From: Blastochloris tepida
Lineage (GTDB): Bacteria; Pseudomonadota; Alphaproteobacteria; Rhizobiales; Xanthobacteraceae
Assembly: GCF_003966715.1 (NCBI RefSeq)
Contig: NZ_AP018907.1
Coordinates: 3,460,001 to 3,524,000, forward strand
Direction of reading: 5' to 3'
Length of the DNA stretch: 64,000 nucleotides
The position numbers and the translations under genes are program-made. The notes beneath the pieces are model-generated. The model saw only the letters and a list, made by a program, of their open reading frames with translations. It was not told the DNA's origin and did no database searches. Shown one piece after another: positions 1-7,420 of this stretch (its first letter is position 1; each line of letters starts with the position of its first letter).

Positions 1-202
1 GGCACTTCGGCGAGGTCGTTGCCGGGATCGGACCCCGAGGGTTTCGTCCGGAAACCGTGGCGGGCCCCGGACCCGGATGGCACCGGTTCGGCAAGCTGCC
101 TTGAGTTTCCGAACCCGTCTGCTAGGAAGGGTCTGCCGCCGCCGACGGCGACAGTCGGCTCGGCCGGTTAATTTTGCCTTAATGGGCTCCGGAAGATCCC
201 CG
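1..202. other. Upstream region of the first gene, no gene recognised
   Basis: I see no convincing coding sequence in this left edge. Around 43-60 there is a fragment that ends in CCGGAAACCGT, which resembles one end of the MITE-like repeat found elsewhere in the window (for example 1781-1899). A promoter for the dehydrogenase at 203 probably lies here, but no clear -35/-10 pair could be picked out. Confidence 0.3.
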
Positions 203-1201
203 ATGCCGGCCAAGAAAAAACCTCTGGTTATCGTAACGCGAACCCTGCCGGCGGTCATCGAGACCCGCCTGCGCGAGCTGTTCGACGCCCGCCTGAACGA
301 GGACGACCACCCGATGACGCCGGCCGAGTTGGCCGAGGCGGTGCGGGAGGCCGACGTCCTGGTGCCGACGGTCACCGACCGGATTGATTCGGCGGTGCTG
401 TCCCATGCCGGGCCGAACCTGAAGCTGATCGCCAGCTTCGGCACCGGCGTCGACCATATCGACGTGCAGGTGGCGATGTCGCGCGGCATCACCGTCACCA
501 ACACCCCCGGCGTCCTCACCGACGACACCGCCGACATGACGATGGCGCTGATCCTCGCCGTGCCGCGGCGCCTCGCCGAAGGGTTCGAGGTGCTGAAGCA
601 GGGCGAATGGGCCGGCTGGTCGCCGACCTGGATGCTCGGCCGCCGCATCACCGGCAAACGGCTCGGCATCCTCGGCATGGGCCGCATCGGCCAGGCGGTG
701 GCGCGCCGCGCCCGCGCCTTCGGCATGCAGATCCACTACCACGACCGCCGCCGGCTGCCGGCGACGATCGAGGAGGCGCTGGAGGCCACCTACTGGGAGA
801 GCCTCGACCAGATGCTGGCGCGGGTCGACATCGTGTCGGTCAACTGTCCGCACACGCCCGCCACCTATCACCTGCTGTCGGCGCGGCGGCTGAAGCTGCT
901 GAAGAAGGACGCCTACATCGTCAACACCGCGCGCGGCGAGGTGATCGACGAGGCGGCGCTGATCCGCATGATCGAGGCCGGCGATCTGGCCGGCGCCGCG
1001 CTCGACGTGTTCGAGAACGAGCCCGAGGTGAACCCCCGGCTGATCAAGCTGGCGCGCGCCGGCCGAATCGTCATCCTACCGCACATGGGATCGGCGACGC
1101 TGGAAGGCCGCCTCGACATGGGCGAGAAGGTGATCGTCAACATCAAGAGCTTCATCGACGGCCACCGCCCGCCCGACCGCGTGCTGCTGAGCATGCTGTG
1201 A
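203..1201 (+). CDS. gyaR: D-2-hydroxyacid dehydrogenase, glyoxylate reductase-like
   Basis: This 332-residue protein belongs to the NAD(P)-dependent D-isomer 2-hydroxyacid dehydrogenases, which reduce 2-oxo acids such as glyoxylate or hydroxypyruvate in the cytoplasm. The Rossmann motif GMGRIG lies near residues 158-163. The catalytic triad is visible as Arg in NTARGE (about 244), Glu in NEPEV (about 274) and His in LPHMGSAT (about 294). I chose the ATG at 203 because GGAAGA lies six bases upstream. An in-frame ATG at 182 has no better site, and the upstream open frame is Arg-rich and unlike the family. The length and the LTDDTADMTMALIL segment resemble rhizobial GyaR. Substrate preference is inferred. 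Confidence 0.88.
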   Translation: MPAKKKPLVIVTRTLPAVIETRLRELFDARLNEDDHPMTPAELAEAVREADVLVPTVTDRIDSAVLSHAGPNLKLIASFGTGVDHIDVQVAMSRGITVTNTPGVLTDDTADMTMALILAVPRRLAEGFEVLKQGEWAGWSPTWMLGRRITGKRLGILGMGRIGQAVARRARAFGMQIHYHDRRRLPATIEEALEATYWESLDQMLARVDIVSVNCPHTPATYHLLSARRLKLLKKDAYIVNTARGEVIDEAALIRMIEAGDLAGAALDVFENEPEVNPRLIKLARAGRIVILPHMGSATLEGRLDMGEKVIVNIKSFIDGHRPPDRVLLSML

Positions 1202-1319
1202 GGCGGTCTCCGGCCTGACCGGGCTGGTTTTCCGCATGTCGGTCGCCGGAAATTCCCGTTCCGACCCCAGATTTTCGGGGGGAATGTCCGGCACCGCGCC
1301 AGATCGAGCGGGAGGCCCG

Positions 1320-1778
1320 ATGAAGAAGACGCTTGCCGACATCCCGCCGCGCACCGGCACCATCTACCCGCCGCCGTTCGACCGGGTGACGGCGGGGCGG
1401 GCGAAGTTCGCGCTGGGCGACGCCTTCGGCCTCTCCCAGTTCGGCGTCAATCTCACCGAGCTTGCGCCCGGCGCCGCCTCGGCGCTGCGCCATTGGCACT
1501 CGGACGAGGACGAGTTCGTCTATGTGCTCGACGGCGAGCTGGTCCTGATCGACGAGACAGGGGAAGAGGTGCTGCGGCCGGGCGACTTCGTCGGCTTCAA
1601 GGCCGGGGTCGCCAACGGGCACCACTTCGTCAACCGGTCGGACCGGCCCGCGCGCTATCTCGAGGTCGGCACCCGGGCAACCGAGCGCGACCACGTCAGC
1701 TATCCCGACGACGACTTCGCGATTCATCCGGTGGACGGCAAGCGCGTCCTGTTCCGCAAGGACGGCTCGCGCTGCTGA
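1320..1778 (+). CDS. Cupin-domain protein
   Basis: This is a single-domain cupin of 152 residues. The first cupin motif is HWHSDEDEFVYVLDGE and the second is the region around NGHHFVNRS, so the metal-binding His and Glu residues are present. The start at 1320 is supported by GGGAGG five bases upstream. The frame extends further upstream, but those residues are not cupin-like. Small cupins of this type often bind a metal or small ligand, or act as isomerases or dioxygenases. Nothing in the neighbourhood identifies the substrate. It is convergent with the outer-membrane protein gene, with a palindromic repeat between the two. Confidence 0.85.
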   Translation: MKKTLADIPPRTGTIYPPPFDRVTAGRAKFALGDAFGLSQFGVNLTELAPGAASALRHWHSDEDEFVYVLDGELVLIDETGEEVLRPGDFVGFKAGVANGHHFVNRSDRPARYLEVGTRATERDHVSYPDDDFAIHPVDGKRVLFRKDGSRC

Positions 1779-1780
1779 GA

Positions 1781-1899
1781 CGTTTCCGGCTGATCCCTTC
1801 GGGATACCGGAAACAGTCTTGCCGAAAACCCCTTGTTCGATAATGGGATTTTCGGCGAACAGCATACGGTTCTTCGGCTTGATCAGCCGGAAACCGCAT
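1781..1899 (+). repeat. MITE/BIME-like palindromic repeat, copy 1
   Basis: This is a copy of a repeat of about 122 bp also seen at 19118-19239, 55114-55236 and, inverted, at 55926-56048. It has an outer inverted repeat (GTTTCCGGCTGATC to GATCAGCCGGAAAC) and an inner one built on GCCGAAAA and TTTTCGGC. It fills the gap between two convergent genes, and its last base belongs to the stop codon of the outer-membrane protein gene. Here it probably acts as a bidirectional terminator. Confidence 0.8.
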
Positions 1900-2639
1900 C
1901 AGAAGCGGTAGTTGAGGCCGACACGCAGCAGATCCACGCCGCTCTTGTAGGTGGAGGGCTCGGAGCCGGCGCCGACATCGCGGAAGCTGCCGAAATCCAG
2001 CCGCAGATATTCGACGCGCGCCGACAGATTGCCGGCCAGCGCCGTCTCGGCGCCGCCGCCCGCCACCCAGCCGGTGCGCGCCACCGCCATCACGTCGCCG
2101 GCCGCGGCCGTGCTCTGGTCGAGTGCGAGGCCGCCGGTGCCGTAGAACAGGATGCCGCCGAGGTCCTGGCCGGCGCGGCCGCGCAGCGAACTCCAGCCGC
2201 CGCCGAACTCGCTGCGATAGGTCTGGCCGTCCCAGATGCTGCGGACGGCCTCGGGAGTCGCGTTCGTGGTGTCGAGGCTGGTGTCGCCCTCGACGCCGAC
2301 CATCAGCCCGCCGAACTGGAGATCGTAGCCGGCGCGGCTGCTGCCCTGGAACGCCCAGCCGGTGGCACGGCCGGTGATCGCCGGCTCGTCCTGGTTTTCC
2401 GGCACCGCCTGACCCGTCTGGGTTGCTTGGCTGGTTCGGCTTGATTGGGTGGCTTGCGCTGTCTGGACTCGCTCGTCCGCCGGGCGTTGCTGCAGCCCGG
2501 CCGCCTGCCCGACATCCGCGGCTGCGGCCAGCAGAACGGCCGCAGAAAGACTTGTTTTCAGAAGGCGTGTCTTCAGAAGACGTGTCTTAAAAAAACTCGG
2601 CCTCGAAAGGCTTGATTTCACAAGGCTTGGTCTGACCAT
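1899..2639 (-). CDS. Outer-membrane beta-barrel protein (Omp25/31-like)
   Basis: This 246-residue protein looks like a small porin-type beta-barrel of the family common in rhizobia. It has an N-terminal signal-like hydrophobic stretch (AAVLLAAAADVGQAAG), then alternating Gly- and aromatic-rich strands (GWAFQGSSRAGYDLQ, YGTGGLALD), and ends in the barrel signature GLNYRF with a terminal Phe. The ATG at 2639 follows GGGGAA. Residues 3-32 are six pentapeptides of the type KTRLL/KSSLS encoded by 15-bp DNA repeats, and a second pentad series (QTAQA, TQSSR, QTGQA) follows the signal region. These repeats make the signal peptide unusually long. A role in membrane integrity is inferred from the family. 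Confidence 0.75.
   Translation of the reverse strand: MVRPSLVKSSLSRPSFFKTRLLKTRLLKTSLSAAVLLAAAADVGQAAGLQQRPADERVQTAQATQSSRTSQATQTGQAVPENQDEPAITGRATGWAFQGSSRAGYDLQFGGLMVGVEGDTSLDTTNATPEAVRSIWDGQTYRSEFGGGWSSLRGRAGQDLGGILFYGTGGLALDQSTAAAGDVMAVARTGWVAGGGAETALAGNLSARVEYLRLDFGSFRDVGAGSEPSTYKSGVDLLRVGLNYRF
2544..2633 (-). repeat. Six 15-bp degenerate tandem repeats at the start of the beta-barrel gene
   Basis: On the minus strand there are six consecutive 15-bp units of the form AAGACACGTCTTCTG. They encode RPSLV, KSSLS, RPSFF, KTRLL, KTRLL and KTSLS. The period is exact over 90 bp and keeps the frame. A second, weaker 15-bp series lies at about 2391-2465 in the same gene. Confidence 0.85.
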
Positions 2640-2862
2640 GTCGGCTTCCCCCTGCCTCGCCTGACGCATACCCAAGCGCACTCCGCCCGCCCGGCATACC
2701 CGTGGGCGGAGCCGTTACCCTTGGCATGAAAAGCCGGCATTTTTTCGACCGCAATCGGGATCGCCATACTCACGCCCACGCTTCACCCCGAAATGTTCCG
2801 TTATTGTTCTTGCGCGGGCCGACAACCGCACGCTACTCTGAAGCGAAGGCGGGGGAGCGGGC

Positions 2863-3513
2863 ATGGTCCAGCGCGTGGCGACGGTGGCGTTCCAGGGCGT
2901 CGAGGCGGTGCCGGTCGACGTCCAGGTCCAGGTCGCGCCGGGCCTGCCGGCCTTCACCCTGGTCGGCCTCGCCGACAAGGCGGTGTCGGAGGCGCGCGAG
3001 CGGGTGCGCGCGGCGCTGATCGCCTCGGGCCTCGCGCTGCCGGCGCGGCGCATCACCGTCAACCTCGCGCCGGCCGATCTGCCCAAGGAAGGCTCGCACT
3101 ACGACCTGCCGATCGCGCTGGCGCTGATGGCGGCGATCGGCGCAATTCCGTCGGACGCGCTCGACGGCTTCTCGGTGGTGGGGGAGCTGGCGCTCGACGG
3201 CCGGATCGCCCCGGTGGCCGGCGTGCTGCCGGCGGCGATCGCCGCCAATGCGAGCGGCCGCGGCCTGATCTGCCCCGGCGCCTGCGGGCCGGAGGCGGCG
3301 TGGGCCAGCCCCGACATGGAGATCCTGGCGCCCGCCTCGCTGATCCAGCTCGCCAACCACTTCAAGGGCACGCAGGTGCTGGCGCGGCCCCGCCCGCAGG
3401 TGGTCTCGCCCACCACGCCGCTGTCGGATCTCGCCGACATCAAGGGCCAGGAGAGCGCCAAGCGGGCGCTGGAGATCGCCGCGGCCGGCGGCCACAATCT
3501 CCTCATGCTGTAG
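2863..3513 (+). pseudogene. comM: comM (YifB family), N-terminal part, interrupted
   Basis: This is the first half of the Mg-chelatase-like AAA+ protein ComM/YifB, a hexameric helicase that aids branch migration of transforming DNA. The 216-codon reading frame has the typical start (MVQRVATVAFQGVEAVPVDV), the Lon-like fold region, and reaches KGQESAKRALEIAAAGGHNLLML. A stop codon then follows at 3511, just before the Walker A loop would begin. The rest of the protein resumes at 9031. The start ATG has GGGAG upstream. The break coincides with the left end of an inserted element, so the fragment keeps no ATPase site and is very probably inactive. Confidence 0.93.
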
Positions 3514-3520
3514 GCGTCAA
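3496..3520. other. Putative attL
   Basis: The left junction reads CTCCTCATGCTG followed by the element sequence TAGGCGTC. Joining the chromosome up to TG at 3506-3507 with the sequence after TG at 9029-9030 restores NLLMIGPPG, the usual ComM Walker A context. A 2-bp TG crossover core is therefore the simplest model. CATGCTG (3504-3510) is also repeated at the right end (9021-9027). Confidence 0.6.
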
Positions 3521-3668
3521 GACCCATCAAAAGCACCTACACCGGCGAGAGGCGATATTCGCGCGGGGTTTTCTCGTATTGGCTGCCCACCGGACAACAG
3601 CATTCCAGCGGTTGCGGGCGGGGACGTGCCTGCTTAAATCGGATGCGGGTTCCTGACGAGGCGTCATT

Positions 3669-4232
3669 ATGTTTGGGTTCAAGAGCAAAAAACAGCGGAT
3701 GGCTGAGTTATTTCAAAATTTCGCTCTCGCTGAGATGCAGGGCGAGCGCCTGAAGCGGTTTGAAGAGACAATGGTTGCTCAAGGTTATCAGCCTCCATGT
3801 GGAGAGCGAAGAGACCAGAAACTCTGTGGCGCGGTCGCTGCTTTGTTCGCGCGGCAGGTAAACTTGGGCCAAGCAGTCCCCCCGTTGACGCCCCTATCTG
3901 ATCACGACTTTGCGGTTGTATGGGTGGCGCTTGTGGCAACGGACATGGCCTCCCAACTCACTGGTGCCGACATGGAATTATCGATGGTGGCAATGCCGGT
4001 TTGGCTCTGTACCCCACATGTGTTGTCGACATCGGAGGATGTTGTCCGGCTGATTAAAAGGCCGATGAATGCACACAATCGCATGATGCAGGCGCCCGGA
4101 TCGCAGAAGATTTCAGAAGACGTAGCTAGTCGATTTTACGACTGGTCTATCAAGGGCTACAAGGAACCTATTGATGTGACCAGGAGCCGTCTTGCTGACT
4201 ATGTTGAAATCCTTCGAGATTTCCGAGAATAA
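3669..4232 (+). CDS. Hypothetical protein of the comM element
   Basis: I do not recognise this 187-residue protein. It begins MFGFKSKKQRMAELFQNF, has a basic N-terminus, a central more hydrophobic stretch (HDFAVVWVALVATDMASQL) and a charged C-terminus. No catalytic motif, signal peptide or clear transmembrane helix is evident. GAGG lies eight bases before the ATG. It is the first gene inside the left end of the element, a common place for accessory cargo, and its codon use is noticeably less GC-biased than the host genes around the island. It could be a defence, regulatory or maintenance gene. No function can be assigned. Confidence 0.7.
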   Translation: MFGFKSKKQRMAELFQNFALAEMQGERLKRFEETMVAQGYQPPCGERRDQKLCGAVAALFARQVNLGQAVPPLTPLSDHDFAVVWVALVATDMASQLTGADMELSMVAMPVWLCTPHVLSTSEDVVRLIKRPMNAHNRMMQAPGSQKISEDVASRFYDWSIKGYKEPIDVTRSRLADYVEILRDFRE

Positions 4233-4772
4233 CAGGACGGCATCTAAAAAGACAGATGCTGAGACACGGTCACAAGGAAAATCGCCCGCAGCCTAGGGTG
4301 TGAGTGGTGCGTAGTGGTGGGACAGCCCTATGGGGTCATCACCCGATGAGTACCCTTCTCGTCCTCGGCGAGCGGCGATGCCGGTACGGGGGACTTGGCG
4401 CAGCGACGAAATTCGAGTGGACGTCTCACATGCCGGCGCCGAAACATTGCCGGGGGCCATTTCCTACAGGGTCCCATCCACGGTTCCCCCCGGCGCTCTC
4501 TTACGCTCACGAACGAGCGTGAAATGATGCCGAGGTCCGCGACACTGTGCCGGCTGAACGGGTGTGAAATCTCTGTCGATCAGACCATGCCTATGTGACT
4601 GATAAGGTGGCATTTTTAGCGTTCTTCACCGTTCACGGCCCATAATGAAAATGAACAGTGAAATGTCGCTCCGGGCGTAAGCACGAGGTGCTTCCTCGGG
4701 CGTCCTGAAGCCCCTGAAGGGTACCTGCCGAGGGCGGGGGTCGGACCCGCTCGTTCCCGGCTGGCGGTGGCC
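4233..4772. other. Gene-free stretch of the element with iteron-like repeats and palindromes
   Basis: No gene can be supported here. The stretch holds three direct copies of GTGAAAT (4519-4525, 4564-4570, 4658-4664). It also holds an 11-bp inverted repeat, TTCACCGTTCA at 4625-4635 and TGAACAGTGAA at 4652-4662, with one mismatch and a 16-bp spacer. A short hairpin, ACGCTC-ACGAAC-GAGCGT, lies at 4503-4520. Because a RepA-like ATPase gene ends at 4773, a replication origin or a regulatory region is plausible. This is inference from the repeat pattern only. Confidence 0.4.
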
Positions 4773-5840
4773 CTAGAACTCGCTGTCGGCCTCGTCAGTG
4801 TCATCGATGGGGTCGAAGGCGTCGATGCCGGCTTCGCTGGCACGGGCGGCTTCCACGCATCGCTGCCAATCCGACGCCGTGATGAGCTTCTTGGCGATGG
4901 CCATGTTCTTCAGCTTCGACATCTTGCCGGTGGACACCTCCATCGCCTTGGCGATGTCGGCGTCTCTCGCGTACTGGCACGACCTTACGAGCGTCACGAC
5001 CCGCGCCAACTCGGCGTCCTCGCTCTCCTTCCAGCGCCACCGCAACACGCCCTTGGTGTTCTCCTCCAGCCACGCCGTCGTCTCGACGATGGTGTCGTTT
5101 CGGACACCCCGGAACTTCGTGAACGCCAGATCGAACGCGGCGGTGTGCCGGGAGGCAACGCCGTGGTTCTGCTTCAAGCCGACGATCACCTCGAAGGTCG
5201 TGGCGATCTTGGACGACCCCCGGTAGCTCTCGCCGCCCTTGTTGGAGTGGTGGACCAGGATGGTGGCGATACCGGCCTGCTTCATGCGCAGCAGGAAAGT
5301 CAGCACCGGCTGCATCGCTGCCGCGTCGTTCTCATCGTCCACCCCGGCGAGCACTGAGAAGTTATCGAGAATGACGAGGTCGGCCTTCATGCATCGGGCA
5401 CGGGAGAAGACCACGTCCTGGCCTTCCTCGTCGGCGATGTCGGGGAATGGTGCGTTCGGGTCCTGATGGCTGCGCACCAACAGCCGCAGGTTCTTCGCCG
5501 CAGCGTCGGCGTCCAGGCCCTCCACGGCGTCCTTCAACGCCACGAGGCGATCCTTCAAATCCTGAAGGGCCATCTCGCCGTCAATGTAGAGGACGCGGAA
5601 GGGACGCGGCGCTTTCCAGCCGAGGAACTTGCCGCCGCCGGCTGCCGCGAGTGCGATGGACAGGCCCACCATGGTCTTGCCGACGCCGGGTGCGGCCCAG
5701 AGCATCATGCTCTCGCCCTGCTTCATCAGCGGGTCGAGGATGTAGTCGCGGACGGGGAGGTCCGCGCTCAGTAATTCACCGAGGGACAGGGAGCGAAGGC
5801 GAGCGCCATCGTTTGCCCGACGGTCATTCCGTTCGGTCAT
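4773..5840 (-). CDS. RepA-like AAA ATPase (AAA_25 family)
   Basis: This 355-residue protein is a RecA-fold ATPase like the hexameric RepA helicases of IncQ plasmids and their phage or island relatives. Walker A (APGVGKT) lies near residues 50-56, Walker B (LVILDN) near 151-156, and a further conserved segment (ILVHHSNKGG, with the sensor-like His pair) follows. The C-terminal third contains a helix-turn-helix-like segment (DADIAKAMEVSTGKMSKLK). The ATG at 5840 is preceded by AGG at five bases. A GTG two codons earlier lacks a site. On family grounds it may drive replication or DNA handling of the excised element. No separate replication initiator or primase was found beside it. Confidence 0.85.
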   Translation of the reverse strand: MTERNDRRANDGARLRSLSLGELLSADLPVRDYILDPLMKQGESMMLWAAPGVGKTMVGLSIALAAAGGGKFLGWKAPRPFRVLYIDGEMALQDLKDRLVALKDAVEGLDADAAAKNLRLLVRSHQDPNAPFPDIADEEGQDVVFSRARCMKADLVILDNFSVLAGVDDENDAAAMQPVLTFLLRMKQAGIATILVHHSNKGGESYRGSSKIATTFEVIVGLKQNHGVASRHTAAFDLAFTKFRGVRNDTIVETTAWLEENTKGVLRWRWKESEDAELARVVTLVRSCQYARDADIAKAMEVSTGKMSKLKNMAIAKKLITASDWQRCVEAARASEAGIDAFDPIDDTDEADSEF

Positions 5841-5926
5841 GTTCACCTATTGAAGGATGGGAGATGTTCGCCAAGCGGCCAGCCAAGCCCTGTCGAGGGC
5901 AAGGCGGTGCGCGTTGGCCTGTTACG

Positions 5927-6088
5927 TCACCTATCGCGGCACCAAGTTGAGCGCGTCAGGAGCGTCGGGAGACGCGACAGCAGGGGTGAGGGACACGGTG
6001 CGCGATAGTCAATTGTCGCCCCTATTTCCGTTACCGGCCTGACTTTAATGGTCATGCCGGCTGCGGGAGCATCGTCAAAGACGTCCAT
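5927..6088 (-). CDS. Possible small protein upstream of the ATPase gene
   Basis: A 53-codon frame starts MDVFDDAPAAGMTIKVRPV and ends 86 bp before the ATPase start codon, in the same direction. The first 30 residues look protein-like. The last 20 are Leu/Ser/Arg-rich and could be random. The only Shine-Dalgarno candidate, AAAGGA, is rather far (about 16 bases). It may be a small element gene or part of decayed sequence. No function is suggested. Confidence 0.25.
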   Translation of the reverse strand: MDVFDDAPAAGMTIKVRPVTEIGATIDYRAPCPSPLLSRLPTLLTRSTWCRDR

Positions 6089-6151
6089 CAGGCGACGAGC
6101 CCGGTCCTTTGTACTTGGAAGCTGCCCAGATCACGAGAACCTGAACTAGGA

Positions 6152-6485
6152 TTAAGCCGATGACGATGGGGTCCACGATTGTGTTGCCTCTTGAGAAGCG
6201 GAAAGCCTGCCGTATGAGACGATAACACGGCGGAGAATGGCCCGGCCCTCGGTGAACCGGTGGAGCTGCATCGCGTAGTCGGCGTCGTCCTGGGTGAAGG
6301 GAACCGGCTTTGCCTTGCCTTCGGCGGTGGCCTTGGTGGCCTCGCGATAGGCTTGGCGGATGTGGGTGGGGTGGTTGTTGTCAACGGCGTTGCCACCGCC
6401 CCAATCTCAAATCCCGCTGTACGGCCCGCAACGAGTCCGTGGCTGGCGCCTGTCGTTTCCTGCTCCCAACCTAGGGCTTGACCAT
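6152..6485 (-). pseudogene. Disrupted small gene in the element
   Basis: A strong ribosome-binding site (GGAGAGG) precedes an ATG at 6485, but the frame stops after four codons (MVKP, then TAG). Beyond the TAG the same frame stays open for about 30 codons. A shifted frame then stays open for 84 codons and looks genuinely protein-like (RQAYREATKATAEGKAKPV, then MQLHRFTEGRAILRRVIVSYG) up to TAA at 6152. I read this as a gene inactivated by a point nonsense change and a frameshift. The family is not recognised. It lies between the 105-residue gene and the ATPase gene, in the same direction. Confidence 0.4.
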
Positions 6486-6524
6486 AAGGCCTCTCCTGGA
6501 GCCGCTACGGGCCGTCCAGAGCCC

Positions 6525-6842
6525 TCAGGGGTTTTCAGGGAACACGATGTGCCAGACGGCGGTGGGTGCGGCCACGATGTCGTTGAACCCGGACGCATTC
6601 AGGTCGTCGGATGCCGGCAACAGGATCGCCGGCAAGCCCACATCATCGGCGACACGACGCGCCTTGAGGTCGTCGGCCACGAGGCCGCGAACGGGATCGG
6701 TCATCAGGCCCAAAACCCAAGGTTCGGTTCGCGCCAGGAAGCTCCAGGCCGTCTCATAGCCGGCCGGGAGGGACGGCGAGAGGAGAGCAGCGGGGAGCGT
6801 CAGTGACGGAAGAACGGGCGGGGTCGTCTCGTAAGCGATCAT
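6525..6842 (-). CDS. Hypothetical 105-residue protein of the element
   Basis: The frame starts MIAYETTPPVLPSLTLP and ends in TAVWHIVFPENP. AGAGGA lies six bases before the ATG, which supports translation. The N-terminal 30 residues are Pro/Leu-rich, followed by a mixed segment with two DDL motifs. There is no obvious membrane helix, cysteine cluster or DNA-binding motif. It appears to head a minus-strand series with the disrupted gene and the ATPase gene. Function unknown. Confidence 0.55.
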   Translation of the reverse strand: MIAYETTPPVLPSLTLPAALLSPSLPAGYETAWSFLARTEPWVLGLMTDPVRGLVADDLKARRVADDVGLPAILLPASDDLNASGFNDIVAAPTAVWHIVFPENP

Positions 6843-7212
6843 AGCATGTCCTCTGTTGTCCTGGCGGTTAACACCAGACGGAAGGACATTGATACGATCA
6901 ACCGAGCCAGAAAAAGTTAGGTGTGGCCTGGATTTTGGGGAGATGGCGGGTTAGACATCCTGTCGTTCTGGCGAAGAAGCCTGCCAAATCGGGAGAGGCC
7001 GTCAGATGTCAGGCAATTTAACATTCAACCCATGAACCTGGACTAAGCCGCTTGGGTTCTGACACGCTCCACAAGCTGCGACGCTCCCGCATCGTTCGGC
7101 ACGGTCCTACTATCCGGAAGGGCTGCGGCGCGGTCTGATGGGCTTGACCCAGAGGAATTCTCTGGGTCAGTAGGTCTGCGCATCATACAGTCGTGCCGGG
7201 GGGAGGGCAGTA
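6843..7212. other. Gene-free stretch with a perfect hairpin
   Basis: No gene is supported here. At 7145-7169 there is a perfect 10-bp inverted repeat, TGACCCAGAG and CTCTGGGTCA, around a 5-base loop. It lies 43 bp upstream of the small membrane protein gene and on the upstream side of the minus-strand gene at 6842. It may be an operator or a processing hairpin. There is no T-run, so a simple terminator is less likely. Confidence 0.45.
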
Positions 7213-7362
7213 ATGGCGGGGATGATTGGCCTAGTATCTGTCGTGGGGATGGTCTTGCTCATACCAGAATGGCCATGGTGGAAAGCAGCCGCGCTTGGAG
7301 TCGTGGTCGGGCTCGTGGGGAGCTTTCTCGTTGGATACGCTCAGGGGCGTATGATGCGATAG
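7213..7362 (+). CDS. Small two-helix membrane protein of the element
   Basis: This frame encodes 49 residues (start MAGMIGLVSVVGMVLLI, end GYAQGRMMR). It has two hydrophobic segments, residues 4-17 and 25-42, separated by a Trp/Pro-rich turn (PEWPWWK), and a basic C-terminus. GGGAGG six to seven bases before the ATG is a strong ribosome-binding site. It is convergent with the recombinase gene. Size and topology resemble phage holins or small inner-membrane toxins of the type I class, but there is no sequence-specific evidence for either. I consider it a real gene because of its ribosome-binding site and coherent hydrophobicity. Confidence 0.6.
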   Translation: MAGMIGLVSVVGMVLLIPEWPWWKAAALGVVVGLVGSFLVGYAQGRMMR

Positions 7363-7420
7363 GCCAAAGTCAATCGCGGCGCCATTTCCCTTGTCCATGA
7401 GGACACCGATTGAACGCAGA

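Noticed and set aside
4304..4598. Short frames in the left part of the element
   Set aside because: Three overlapping frames on both strands have no ribosome-binding site or recognisable composition. The stretch is better explained as non-coding with repeats.
6088..6396. 102-codon minus-strand frame (MATPLTTTTPPTSAKP start)
   Set aside because: The Pro/Thr/Arg-rich product looks like an out-of-frame reading of the more protein-like disrupted gene at 6152-6485.
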